From NCBI GenBank assembly GCA_002914845.1, contig JXTC01000002.1, positions 2,744,114 through 2,808,113 on the forward strand: a stretch of 64,000 nucleotides of DNA. Reading direction: 5' to 3'. Below are positions 38,153-50,100 of the stretch, piece by piece. How positions within the stretch are numbered: the first letter of the stretch is position 1; each line of letters opens with the position of its first letter. The notes beneath the pieces are model-generated. The model was not told the origin of the DNA. It did no database searches and saw nothing but the letters and a program-made list of their open reading frames with translations. The translations under genes and the position numbers were made by a program. This DNA comes from Trema orientale (Eukaryota; Streptophyta; Magnoliopsida; Rosales; Cannabaceae).

Positions 38153-38630
38153 TGTGATTTTTGACTACCACAAATAGTTGACCTGCCTAATTTCCATAAA
38201 AGACAACTAGTTGATGAATAAGAGATAATTACATATTATTGTGTAGTTACCTAATCTCAATATTATATTATATTTTATTATGTAATTTTCTATTCACAAA
38301 ATTGGAAACTAGAGTCACCCTCATCTATATGAAGAGGGCTCAATCTCATTATTCTATACACAATATTATTCAAAATCACTGCACAGGAAATATTAGCTAG
38401 AGTTCCACCTTGAGACTCTAAACTCTCTTGTAATCTCTCTTATAATCTTTTTGATATAGTGAAAAAATTACTGTGGACGTATGGCTCATCTTTTTTAGGG
38501 CTGAACTATGCTAATTTCTTGTCTTCTTTACTTTTTACTGCAATTTTACTTTTATTCATAGTCGAATTCTAATTGTGAGATCCAACCCAACCACTATATA
38601 ATTTTCACATCGAGTTAGACAGCCATTACA
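38153..38630 (+). repeat. 3' LTR of the 4.6-kb element
   Basis: A direct repeat of 33988-34449 with scattered substitutions and an extra segment around 38430-38510. Confidence 0.82.
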
Positions 38631-38792
38631 AAAACACCGTCAACAAGCAGATTACAATTTAGACAGTCTATGACTAAACTACTTCAAATTTGAAAATTTG
38701 AGAGGTTAATTGATACAATTGAAATGTTAAATATCAAACTGCGAAAAGTTAAATATTTCAAGGACAATTTGTTCCATAAAACCTTAACTTTT

Positions 38793-39480
38793 ATTAATTT
38801 AAATAATATAGCTATTTTTGTTTAGTAAAGTGAAATAGCAACCGGCCAGTGAAAGATGAAGAAAAGTCGACAACAATTCAACCTTTTGAAGCCCACTTTG
38901 TTCATTAATGGTCCAAAAACTAACACAAGTTTATTTTTTTGACCAACTAAAATATACTAGCTGACTCCACAGTCCACATGTCACAAATTCGCACCAGTAA
39001 CATGATCCTAAGTAACAATATTGGCAAATTTTAGGTTTCCTATTACTGTACCACCACGTAAATTTTATAAGAAAAGAACTTTTATGCGTTTCGTTTGCTA
39101 TATACAAATAAATTATAGTTTTCCTTTCTACAATAGACCATTTTAAAAGGCACTTTTATATGTTGTATTATGTGTTTCGAGAGTAGGCCAATTGAAGAGT
39201 GATTTTTATACGTTGTAGTCTGTTATGCGGTATTTCAAAATATTTATAGTACTGTGCCATGAGTTCCTTCAATGTAGACCTTTTGTTCGTATACTTTTAT
39301 ATATGGGCATTTACATCTACGAGGTCTACTAAGGTCTTTGTGATAAAAAAATAGACTTCTTTATAAATATTTTTAAATCAACTTTCATTATTATTTCATA
39401 TATCTAAAATTATTTAAATTTAGTATTCTCTAATAAAACCTAAAATACATTAATTTTTAATAAATCTCAAACTACTTATG
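38793..39480. other. Spacer with no gene seen
   Basis: AT-rich DNA with short frames only. It separates MITE copy A from the 148-bp repeats. Confidence 0.4.
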
Positions 39481-39498
39481 CCGCTACCATTACCTGTT

Positions 39499-39795
39499 GT
39501 AATACCCCGCTACTAACGTTGATATTGATTTCGGCCGTATCCCGTTCGAGTGCCAATCCCGACCATTTCGACTAAGTCGAAATCATTTAACGGGTGGTAA
39601 AAAATTTTCTAGATTGTAATTGAAAATAGTGTAGAACTTTTTTGTTGCATTACTCTGCTACTACTGTTGATATTGATTTCGGTTGTGTTCCGTTTGAGTG
39701 CCAATCCCGACCACTTTGACTAAGCCAAAATCATTCAACTGGTGGTCAAAAATTTTCCAATTATAATTGAAAATAATGTGGAACTTTTTTCACAT
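39499..39795. repeat. Two tandem copies of a 148-bp unit
   Basis: The units carry GATATTGATTTCGG at 39521 and 39669 (period 148), then GAGTGCCAATCCCGACCA and TAATTGAAAATA. A near-palindrome, TTTCGACTAAGTCGAAA, sits in the first unit. Each unit begins close to TACCCCGCTACT / TACTCTGCTACT. The origin is unknown. Confidence 0.8.
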
Positions 39796-40349
39796 ACCTA
39801 AAGAATATAGTACTGTGTCTATTATATATGTTGTGCCATGTTGATTTTAATGTGGAAATTTTTGTTAGCATATCTAAGGAATACTATACTATGTATGTTT
39901 AAATTCTAAACCCTTAATATTACTAATACTTTTGTTCGCATACCATGTTTTGCCATGTGGGACTTCTGTTCCCAAGTGACACCCTAGAGTAGAGATGCAA
40001 AATAGGCTGGGCTGGCCTTACACGGGCTTTGTATTGGGCCTAGGCCCGACTAGTATAAAATGTGGGCTAGGCCTCTATTCCTATCAAGGAGTCTGACATA
40101 GCCCACAAGCCTAGTCCATATTTTATGCGGGTTTTACTTATGTAGACCGAATATAGGTCTATATAAGCCAATTTAAAATTGCTTTACACTTTTAGTAATT
40201 TTTCACTTCTCTAGTTTCTCTTACGCAATATTTTTGTTCTTCTAGATATAGAAGTTTATTTTACATTATTTTTTAATTTTTTAAATCAATTATACTCATA
40301 TCATATTTTTGAATTTTATTGAGCATAACTATTTAATAGAGATTATATT

Positions 40350-40502
40350 ATCCCTTGCCCAGTGAGGCTAACTCAATGGATGGAGTGGGGTGGGATTTGG
40401 GTCTTAGGTCAAGAGTTTAACTCCCAGGGTGCATGAGTTATGTTTGTTTCTTTGTAATAAATGGAGGTTATTAGTTATGCCCACTTTTTTTTTAAAAAAA
40501 AC
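40350..40502 (+). mobile_element. SINE copy 1 (tRNA-derived)
   Basis: About 150 bp flanked by the 15-bp duplication AATAGAGATTATATT (40335-40349 and 40503-40517). It ends in a T-run/A-run tail after TTTCTTTGTAATAAATGGAGG and TTAGTTATGCCCAC. The same 3' region occurs in copies 2 and 3. The 5' part has an A-box-like GGCTAACTCAATGG and a weak B-box-like GAGTTTAACTCCC. Confidence 0.85.
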
Positions 40503-41587
40503 AATAGAGATTATATTTTCTCTTTGTTTTTTGTTCGATTAAAATAGAAAAAAAAAACTTATTCACATTCTTTTAAATTTTGAATAAATTAAAAAGAAAT
40601 AAAAATAAGTAAATAAATAACATTAAAAGTGTGATATCCTAAATTCTTAAACGACATCCAATTCCTCACATATAGTTTAAGAGCCAATGATAATATGATT
40701 GCATAATGTTCTTTATGATATATTGGTGTCAATTATGTACTGTACGATCATGAGTTCTCACTTTAGTATATTTGCTATCCTTATTAACCCTTGTTTACTA
40801 AGTAATTTTGCAGTGAAATACTCGAAGCAAGCTTTTTGGTACAAAATTAACGTGTTTCAAATTAATTATTCTCATATGATTATATGTTACATTGCATAGT
40901 TTGAAAATATTGGGGCTAAGTTGAGATTTCTATATTGCTTATTATTATGACAGTTATTAGGATCTAATTTTATATTAATTTTATAGGTGCCAAGTTTACT
41001 TATTAATCGTACAAGTCTATATATGTTATTGATCTAATATATGTCCATTTTTTTTTTGGTTATAAATATTTATTGTATACAAATCTAACTTAAGTAGTAT
41101 TATATTATTGTTATTATTATCCTTATCACTATTATTTTCGTAGTTTGTGTTAAGTGAGTAACCGAAATGTTAATGTCAGCAATTACCTTTTTATAACATA
41201 AATCTGTACATTGCTTTATTTGGCATACTCCCACTACCGCCAGATACTCTCTTGCTTCATTAGTTCTCTTTGTTTCCCTTCTAAATTCCACACACCATTT
41301 TACCAAAGTAGAAATACATCTAGTTAAGGTATATATCATAAAGTGACTTTCTTTTTGTTATTACAACTTCAGTAGATGTTTTGATATATTTGTGCAATAC
41401 GTGTGTGTTAAATTTCTTTATTTAGAATTTGTATTTGAACTTTTGCAAGTTCCTTGTATACATGCGCTTGATTGTAGTTTTATTTACTAATTAGGATGAT
41501 TTGTGAGACTTGAATTTTTTAGTTGTACGTATATGAACTAATACATATATGTGTGCTGAAAACATAAATAAATAGTGAGTCATGTAA

Positions 41588-41790
41588 ATGACGAAGTGGG
41601 TTAGCTCAAGTGGTAAGAGCATCTACTACCTAGGATCTCGGTCCTAGGTTCGAGTCACACCGGGGTAGGCATGAAAGCCAATTATTCCTAATGGGGTGGG
41701 GTGGGGATTGGGTAGTATTAAGTATTTTTCTTTAATTTGTAATAAGTGAAGGTCATTAGTTAAGCCCCACTTTTTTTTTTAAAAAAAAAA
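41588..41790 (+). mobile_element. SINE copy 2 (tRNA-derived), best preserved
   Basis: 203 bp flanked by the exact 17-bp duplication AATAGTGAGTCATGTAA (41571-41587 and 41791-41807). The internal Pol III promoter is clear: A box TAGCTCAAGTGG (41602-41613) and B box GGTTCGAGTCA (41648-41658). The spacing and text are like a tRNA. A tRNA-unrelated 3' body with AATTTGTAATAAGTGAAGGT and TTAGTTAAGCCCCAC follows, then T10A12. The body shared with copies 1 and 3 and the flanking duplication rule out a functional tRNA gene. Confidence 0.93.
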
Positions 41791-42800
41791 AATAGTGAGT
41801 CATGTAATTATAGGAATAAGTCTAGAAGAACTCTTGTTATATTGATATTATTTTGGGATCTAATTGTATTGTGTATTTAGGCCTGAAGTTGAAAACTTAT
41901 TAGATTGAATCATATTTACAAGGTCAACTATATATATGTATACATCTTAATTATGGAAATTAATTCCATTTATGTCTTATATGTGAATGTTATGTACCTG
42001 TTAGTGCTCACCCTTTTGCTAGTAATCATGATGCTCAGAATGTGTTCAAAGAGATAGTATTAATTAGTTAGTCAATATATTTAGTTTTCCTAAAAACATT
42101 ATACTTGGACAAGCTTTACCTAGTTTCTAATTATTGGTTATATAACTATAATAAGTTTATTTGAAAATCCTTAAGTTTTACTAGTTCTTGTAATTGCAAA
42201 ATTGGGTTAAAAGATAAATATATTTATTGTTTTCTTTTCTGTGATTGGAACCATTTGAGACAAAAGTGTTTCTTCGAGCTAATCTAAAATAAGCCCTTCC
42301 TTTAGTATCACAAGCATGTTAATTTTATCAATTTAATTATTAGGTAAATATATATGAACCTTAAGTTTAGAAAATCTACTTTTAATGCTTAATTGTTTGG
42401 TGGTTGAATTGTTTTTATTTGTAAATTTATAACGGCTTAATTATATTTTACTTAAGCATTATTTAATGCATTAATTCGTATAGTATTACGTGGGTAGAGA
42501 TTAATTTAATTTGACATTGTTAAAACAGTAGGGACACGTTAATTGTATCTAGAGCAAAGAGTATTTCACAGAAAATTTTGTAAAAGCTCGGAAGCGAGGT
42601 AAGTAACGTCACACCTGCAATGTAAGAAATTCTATGTTTCTGTGAATCTGTGGAATCTGTGAATGTGAAATTTGTGCATATGTGTACATACGTATCTGTC
42701 ATTATACTTTACATGAGACATGAACACGTGGTATATTTATATTGCCTGATGAGTATTGGTGAATAAGCTATGGTGGGCAAGCGCCCAAATATGTGATATA

Positions 42801-42880
42801 GTTCCTTCGGGGACACTCTAGTTCCTTTGGGAATGTTTTGGTCCTTTTGGGGACAATATGGTTCCTTCGGGACTATTCTG
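42801..42880. repeat. Four 20-bp tandem repeats inside the solo LTR
   Basis: Four consecutive 20-mers begin GTTCCTTCGG, GTTCCTTTGG, GTCCTTTTGG and GTTCCTTCGG. They could be promoter or enhancer repeats of the LTR. Confidence 0.85.
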
Positions 42881-44033
42881 ACAGCGGTATGGGGTGGACC
42901 TCTGCTGTACACAGAGGGGATTCTCTGGGGCTCAAGACCTCTATATAACTCATGATACGTTATATGTTCTCTGAGTGGCTCAGTATACGATTCTCGGTCT
43001 TGTCAGGCAATATAATATATACAGGGGTCCAATCATATGATTATCTGTTCTCTGTCATGTGCACTTTGCATCTACATACGCTACTTATTGAGTGTCATAC
43101 TCACCCATTTTCTTACATTGCAGAGGGTACTGATGCTATGTGAGTCTAGAGGAGGAGCACCGACTTTCTGATCGCAGCTTGTGTATATGAGTATTTTGAC
43201 GCTATGGTTTCTTGATAGGCGATTTTGTACCTATTTTGTGTGTGTATATTATGTATATTTTATGAGAGGCCTACTTTACGAGGGTGTATATATGTATGTA
43301 TTAGAGTATATATAATTATAAGTAGATTTTTCCCTTTTCTTCCAGAAAGTTTAAAAGTTTTAAATTTTCTCCGATTTTACCAGTTCTAAGTCGAGTAGCG
43401 TCTCCTGATCTCACTAAATATTTATACAAATATCCTTACGTACGTGTGTGGGATCGGGGGGTGTTACAAAAAGCGTATAATGAAAATATTTTACTAAGAT
43501 CTTTTTAAATTTTTAGTTAAGAATTATATTTAAAATTATATATAAAATAGTTAAATATAGGCCTAATTTGAGCCTGAAGAAATGTGGGCTAAGCCGATGG
43601 GCATATTGACAAGGCTCATCCCGGCCCCTACTATATGTACCAGATCAGCTCAGGCCTACATTAATGTGGGATATGTTGGGCAAGTATCGTGCTTTTCCTT
43701 CGGAATGTGGGCCAACCCTATAATGACATCTCTTAGGGGCAGGGCGAGATCGATTCTGTGTTTACCATTCCCATAATCGTTATTGTCTTGCTGTACAATC
43801 TCCGCATCCTTTACCATTTAATTTGGTGTGGAGCAATTTTGGGAAATCCCCATTGGGGATCGGTTTCCCCATTTGTATATATATCGGGTTCCCGTTTGGA
43901 ATTATCGTTTGAATTAATTAAACAATCCTATGTTAGTCCAAATCTTTTGAAAGTCTAAATACATTGAAAACAAAATTAAAATTAAAGTTAAATTCATTGA
44001 AAATTCCAATTTTACCTTAAATCCATCAGAATT

Positions 44034-45068
44034 ATAATTTAATAAAAGACCTAAATAACTAAAAAATACATTCAAATAAAGCTTTAATATGTTAGAGTTG
44101 TCAAATTTAAAATATTTAATACTAAAATCATATAGCATATCATTCATTAAAAAACCTAACACAATCTCAAATAACTCAAATAATATTAGTATATGACTAT
44201 ATATTATTAGATTTTTTGTAAAAAAAAATATAGTTGGATTATTATTATATAAAAAGATAGAAATTAACTTATATATAATCGGGGTGGAGTAGGTACAGGC
44301 CACTTAATCCCAAGTCAGGCCTGCTAAATATTAAACAGAGAATCCATGCTCCGTGCCTCACACCGTTTATAACGATGAAGTCCATCCCATTCGGGCAGGT
44401 GTGTCTCGGTGAAATTGAGATAAATGACTGCAAAATTAATAAAATTTTCAATGCTTAGCTATATTTTATTTTAATTTAAACAATTAATAATTTTTATTAG
44501 AAATAATTCATATAAAATCAAAATTTTATGATGAAAAATAAAATTTAATAAAAGACCTAAATAATTAAAAAACACATTCAAATGAAGCTTTAACATGTTA
44601 GAATTGTCAAATTTAAAATATTTAATACCAAAATCATATAGTATATCATTCATTCAAAAACCTAACACAATTCCAAATAACTCAAACAATATTAGTATAT
44701 GACTATATATTATCAGATTTTTTTTTAAAAAAAAATCTAGTTAAATTATTATTATATAAAAATATAGAAATTAACTTATATATAATCAGGGCGGGGTAGG
44801 TGTGGGCCACTCAATCCCAAGCCCGCCTTACTAAATATTAAACAGGGAATCCCTGCTCCATACCCCACACTATTTATAACAGTAAAGTCCACTACATTCG
44901 GGCCAGTGCATCATGTTGCACTACCTATTTGGTGAAATTGATATAAACGACTGCAAAATCAATGAAATTTTCAATGTTTAGCTATATTTTATTTTAATTT
45001 AAACAATTAATAATTTTTTATTAGAAATAATTCATAATAAAATCAAAATTTTATGATGAAAAATAAAT
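44034..45068. repeat. Tandem duplication of about 506 bp
   Basis: Two imperfect copies (44034-44541 and 44540-45068, offset 506) share long blocks such as TTTAATAAAAGACCTAAATA, TTAACTTATATATAATC and CTAAATATTAAACAG. Each copy contains a GC-richer patch (around 44280-44400 and 44790-44920) with GGGGTGGAGTAGGT / GGGCGGGGTAGGT-type text. Short frames crossing it are not genes. Confidence 0.88.
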
Positions 45069-46160
45069 TTTGAATCAAATTTAACTAATAGATGGGGTGT
45101 ATATTTTTTAATATTGAAAGTGATAATGTAATTATTTTTGGTTTATTAGATTTTACAATTTTAACATGAATTAGAGGTGTCAGTATACTATTTCTCAGAA
45201 ATATCTATCAAAATTTCAAAGTCCTTATGTCGCAGCTTATTGCTGTAATATAACTCTATATATTTATACATTCATATATAATCATCATAAAACTGTTTTT
45301 TTTTTTTTTTAAGGAAATTATAATTTCTTTTCTATAAATATAGAATGACCTTTATCATATGGACATCCGGGTGTGCGTACCAAATCGGGAAAAAAATAAA
45401 TAAATAATAAATAAAAAATAACGGTTGCTCTCTTTCGTCTTTCTTTGACTTTTGTTTGACCAAGAGATGAGCTCTTTTTTTTTTTTTTTTTTTTTGAGGA
45501 AGTTGAGCAGGTTATACACTGTCTACTTCTTGTTTTATCTTTCAAAAAAGAAAAATAAATGTGATTGAGAATTTAGATCATCCCTGACCTATTTTACGTG
45601 TTAAATACACACGAACTATAATCTAGAAGGAATACATAAAAGAAAATAAATGAACAAATAAATAAAGTATATATGTATCTACATGTATACAACAAGTATG
45701 GGCGTGACCCAGAAGGTCATTCTCTTGACCAGAAAGAAAATTTTGTTGTTTTTTGACTGATGGAAATGAGAGAGAGACAAATGAGATTTGGTTTTTTCAA
45801 CTTAACCCACTTCTTCAATTCCACCAAACTTTTTATACATTTATGTCACACATTTCTTAATGGGTTTTGTCTCAACTCAATTATCTATCTGAAACCAAAC
45901 CAAGACCCCCTCTCTCTCTAGACAGATAAAAAAGTGTTTGACACGCTTTTGTTGGACCTCAAGCATTGAAATCATACAGTGTGAGATATTTTAGTATTAT
46001 TACATTTTTTTTTTCTTCTGGAGGCTATGAATAATAAATAGAATGTCCAAAAAGTATTTATAAACTCTAGAAAAGTGTTTCAGTTGGAGTTCTTGACCAT
46101 TGGGCTTTGGTATTGGAAGGCTACCTAGTGTACTAGTATTCATTTCAATAGAGGCCTACT
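45069..46160. other. Spacer and distal promoter of the membrane-protein gene
   Basis: AT-rich spacer with homopolymer runs (45295-45310, 45475-45496). No coding frame is supported. Confidence 0.4.
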
Positions 46161-46164
46161 TTTC

Positions 46165-46174
46165 TATATATAAA
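46165..46174 (+). promoter_or_regulatory. TATA-box candidate of the membrane-protein gene
   Basis: TATATATAAA, followed about 30 bp later by the likely transcript start. The leader appears split by an intron: a donor AAG-GTAACT at 46502 and an acceptor TTTGACAG ending at 47110, nine bases before the ATG context. Confidence 0.5.
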
Positions 46175-47118
46175 TGCACAAAGTCCCCACATAAAACTCT
46201 CCCTGGTGTTTCTGAATTGAAAAATCTATGGTTTCCCATCTTCCAGAACAAATTCTCAATTGGGTTTTTGTCTAATTAAGCAACATTAAAGAGCTAGGAT
46301 CAGTCTGTGGATTGCCCAGAATCAGTTATTCAATATTTTCTTCTTTGGGAGAGACAAGTGAAAGATTCAGAACATGAAGTTATATGTATAAGCTAGCTAG
46401 CTTTGGGCTATAGGCCTTATCCTTTTCTGAAGCCTCATAGTTTCTGCCAAGATTCCAGAACAAATTGCAATCAGAGAAATCATTCATTTCTGAGTTTTAA
46501 GGTAACTTCATGGAATTGAAATAATTGCCTCTCCTTATGTTATGGTCCATCTCCTTTCATTCTCTTAATTTCCGTGAAATTCTGAGTTTAGTTTCTTGTC
46601 AATAGTGCATATACATATTTATATAATAGTGATATTTCACCTCATGCATGTATGGAAATAGCTTCTATATATATATGTGCGTGTGTATGTAGTTGCATGC
46701 ACATACCAATATGTTGAGACCGATATTTGGCTCAAATTCCCTTTTGCTTTTGAGGATTACAAGTTATTGTAGCTGCTTACGTTTAAAACTTTTCTAATTA
46801 ATCTATGCACTGAAACTAAATTAAGGTAGTTTATCGTGCCTCATAATATAGATACCCTTTAGGCTAACGTAAACTTTAAGCACTTGGTCAAGTTACTAAA
46901 CCATTAGAAAAGCCTTCTCTGTCTTTCTCTCTGTCCTCAAGTTTTTCATATAAGATGTTTACAGATAGGTTTCTGGTTTATCCTCCTTTCAGCTTGTTTA
47001 CTGGTTTTTATTTTTCACATTTATGGTGTGCCTCAGAAAATCATGCACCTTTAACTTTTTCCTCTAAAATAAATATTCGACAACGGTGACCTTTGTTAAT
47101 TATTTGACAGGGTCAAAC

Positions 47119-50100
47119 ATGGGCTCCAAGCATGGCATTCCACTGGCTTTTTACCTAACTTTGGTGATCGTAGTTTTAGCTTTGAGGATCCCAGAAACAT
47201 TATCACAAATTATAGATTCATCAAGTAGTGGCTCTTTACCAGCAGGTGAGTTTTTGAATTTATATTTAGTTGTTTTATTTATTTATTTATTTATTTTAAG
47301 CAATGCTAAGTTATGTTGACTTTGTGAAAAATTCATTTTAATATTTGAGGGCTGCTGTAGTGGGTTGGATTTCAGAGCCAAGGCAAATATTCTAGACTAG
47401 GAATTTTATTTGGAATAGATTATAAAGACCATTTTACTACAAATTTAGATGACACTTTCTACTTAAAACATTCTATGTTCTTAGGCCTCACCAAGATCAA
47501 AACCAGGTTGCGAATTTTTACGTTTAGAGAGCTAATAGTTTTTTTCTTCTCCTTTTTTTTTCCTCCTTTTGGAAAAAAAAAAAATCAAATCATTTTAGGG
47601 AGTAGTTTGCTTGATCAGACAAACAATGTCTCTGATCCTGTGGATCAGCCAGATGATACAGTAAGGGTGGATCCACTAGACAGTTTCAAGAAATACAGAG
47701 GAGGATATGACATTACCAACAAGCATTATTGGAGTGTAACTCTCTCTCTCTCTCTCTCTCTCTCATATTACATATATATATACATATGTGATTATAAATA
47801 TACAATTTATACTGACTTGGATTTCTGTGCAGTCAACTATATTTACAGGAGTTTATGGTTATGTACCTGGGGTGCTATGGCTTGTGTGTGGGATTCTCTA
47901 TGGAGGTTTTTCATTAGCAAAAATGCTTTGGCAAAAATATAGAAAGAGTGAAAAGCTGAAGAAAAGATCAGCCTGTCACAAGCAGTGCTACCTTTGGCCC
48001 ATTTTACTTGCCATTTTCTTCACACTCCTTGCAATGTAAGTTATCAAATTTAAGTCCTTGTGTACAATAGCAAAACACCTTATATCCAATGACTTCCATT
48101 TCTAGCTAGATGATCTAATCATAGAATGCTAAGACAACTTACACTTTATCGGATCATCACGGTTGATTAGCATGGGCTCCATACGGATCCCACAATAGGG
48201 CCACGCCAATCAACGGTCTTGATTGAGCAGACAAGTTTGTCCTTAGCAAAGCTCTCATGTATGTATATTAGTAGAAACCTTAACATGTTCAATTTAGAAG
48301 GAATTTATTCTCCGGATAATTCAATTACTTTCCAAACCTAGTTGACATTAGGTTATCATGAAACTTTCCATTTTCTTCTCACTTCTTGCCATGTACGTTA
48401 TCCTATCAAATCCATATACGCAATAGCAAAAGTATCTCTCAATCATTTCCATTTCTAGCCAGATCATATCATCCCATTCATACAATTTGTTAGTAGAAAC
48501 TGTAACAAGTTTAATTTTGAAGGAGTTTATTTTACAGAAGCCAAATTACATTCCTTGCTAGATGTGATTAAATCATTATGAATCTGCAGAGTGGCATCCG
48601 GAGTAGTACTTGGAGGCAATGCTAGATTCCATTCGCAGGCAAAAACCGTAGTGGACATTGTCATAGACACTGCAAATGAAGCATCAGAAACCATATACAA
48701 TACAACTGGAGCAATGAGAGTTATCAGAGATAACTTAGAAGCTTCTGGTACAAGCATTGAAGCTGAAGTCTTCCTCACCTCCACATCCCAGGAACTTGAT
48801 GTTGAGGCTGCAGATATACACAGGCAGGCTAAGAAGAACAGACACAAGATTGACAAAGGCCTAAAGATAGTGTAAGTCTCTCTCTCTCAAACCCCCCCTT
48901 CTCATGTCTTGCTATTTTGAATAGTAAGTTTTGAACACCATAGTCTGAGCTAAAACCAAGGACCAAATATAGCACGAACGCGGTTCTTTCTGCTGGAATA
49001 ACCCTTTGGTTCCATCTCTATATGTTCTGCACATCACTAAACAGATCTTTCTTTGCCTGCAGTTTCATAGTAACCACTTTGACTATTTCCCTGAATCTGG
49101 TTGCGGTGATTGCGCTGTCAGGTGGGTGTATTTTTTGTTTCAGAAATGTTTTTTTCTTTTTTTGAACTTGGAATAACTTGTTCAAGCATCAATTTGAAAT
49201 CTGCCAAGTATTAAAAGCATCTCATTTTGGACACCATATTACTTGAAACTGATCTCATGTTTGAAAAAGTTGAAAGCCACCTCATATTTTAGTGTCTGGA
49301 ACTTCCTTGACCTAAAACAATGGAAAAATCAGTACTTGATGTTTCACAATGGCATTGACTAGAACTTCAATATTGAGTATATTTCTCACTGAACTTGTGA
49401 TTCTCCCTTTTGCAGTCTCTGGAATTCTGAGGTTATGGCGGGCACTTCTTCCGTAAGTACATGGTGGACATGCATTTAATTCACAAATTACTTATAAGTA
49501 GAATATTAGAAATCTATCAATTACTATATGCTTATTTTTCTCGCCTGTTGTTGTAGACTCATTATACTATGCTGGCTCTTGACTTTTCTGTGCTGGCTAT
49601 TCTTTGGGATGTACTTCTTCTTAGATAAGTAAGTCCATCTCTATTTCTTCTGAGTGCTTTATTGATTTCAGGATATTTATTGGGACAATAATTTAGCAGA
49701 TTTCAAAATAACTCGGTTCGTTTTTTCAGGTTCGCAGGTGATACATGCACAGCTCTTGAGAATTTCCAAAGAAATCCCTATAACAATAGCTTGAGCTCCA
49801 TCCTTCCCTGTGATGAATTGCTCTCAGCAAAATCTGTTCTACATGATGTCAGTGCAGGGATCCACAACATTGTCAATGAGGCAAGAATTATAATAATTAA
49901 AAAGTTTTGTTTTTCAAGTTCATCTGCTTAATTGTTTCTTAATTTCTTACTAATTACACTGTCACCAGACAAGGCTATGGGACTTCATGTATTTTCTGCT
50001 TCAAAATTTCTAAATCGAATTCCAATGGCTTTGTCAGTGTTCACGAAGAGAAGGTCTGAAAGGTTTTCTGTTGGTACTCTGCAGGTGAACGCGAACATAT

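Larger units (their letters stand above)
33988..38630 (+). mobile_element. Non-autonomous LTR retrotransposon (about 4.6 kb) inside MITE copy A
   Basis: The LTRs are 33988-34449 and 38153-38630, clearly homologous but diverged. Both start TGTG..TTTTTGAC and share AATAGTTGACCTGCCTAAT, AGAGTCACCCTCATCTATAT, GGAAATATTAGCTAGAG and TTGAGACTCTAAACTCTCTT. A TATA-like motif followed by AAGGGAG lies inside each LTR in plus orientation. The 3.7-kb interior has no gag or pol frame, only a short repeat-coded frame, so it resembles a large retrotransposon derivative. I found no clear primer site or target duplication, in keeping with the age suggested by LTR divergence. Confidence 0.82.
33583..38783. mobile_element. 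MULE-like MITE copy A, split by an LTR element
   Basis: The left part (33583-33987) begins GGGTTAATAGCACAAATTGT. The right part (38631-38783) ends with the complement of GGTTTTATGGAACAAATTGT. Exact 9-bp flanks TTAACTTTT lie at 33574-33582 and 38784-38792. Removing the LTR element at 33988-38630 leaves about 560 bp, the same size as copies B (52654-53216) and C (53353-53885), with which it shares internal text such as TTTTTAGATGCTACAA. The 9-bp duplication and long inverted repeats point to Mutator-like mobilisation. Confidence 0.88.
40630..43468. mobile_element. Solo LTR, 2.84 kb, probably Ty3/gypsy
   Basis: The left end is TGTGATATCC and the right end is GGGGGGTGTTACA. The terminal inverted repeat (TGTGATATC against TGTAACACC) is imperfect. 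The exact 5-bp duplication AAAAG flanks it (40625-40629 and 43469-43473). There is no internal gag-pol and no second LTR in the window, so it is a solo LTR left by recombination. Long LTRs with TGTAACACC-like ends are usual in plant chromoviruses of the Tekay/Del type. The family label is an inference. It contains SINE copy 2 and a 20-bp tandem repeat. Confidence 0.85.
39990..43735. mobile_element. Degraded hAT-like element carrying a SINE and a solo LTR
   Basis: The left end reads TAGAGATGCAAAATAGGCTG with GGGCC-rich subterminal repeats. The right end reverse-complements to TAAGAGATGTCATTATAGGG, followed by GGCCCAC. Short TAGAGATG-type ends with GGGCC/GGCCC subterminal motifs are typical of plant non-autonomous hAT elements. 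Without the 2.84-kb solo LTR and the SINE it would be about 0.75 kb. No 8-bp target duplication is visible, so boundaries are tentative. Confidence 0.45.

Noticed and set aside
33982..38640. A target-site duplication for the 4.6-kb LTR element.
   Set aside because: The bases before 33988 (GTGTCG) and after 38630 (AAAACACCG) do not match, so no duplication is claimed.
41600..41672. A possible tRNA gene (A and B boxes with tRNA-like spacing).
   Set aside because: The segment is the head of a SINE: a non-tRNA 3' body shared with two other loci, a tail and an exact 17-bp flanking duplication. No full cloverleaf with a paired acceptor stem was found.
43914..44303. A 129-codon minus-strand frame, hydrophobic and Leu/Ile/Phe-rich.
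   Set aside because: It is AT-rich composition within a duplicated repeat. The copy at 44471-44653 has the same frame broken, and no protein family is recognisable.
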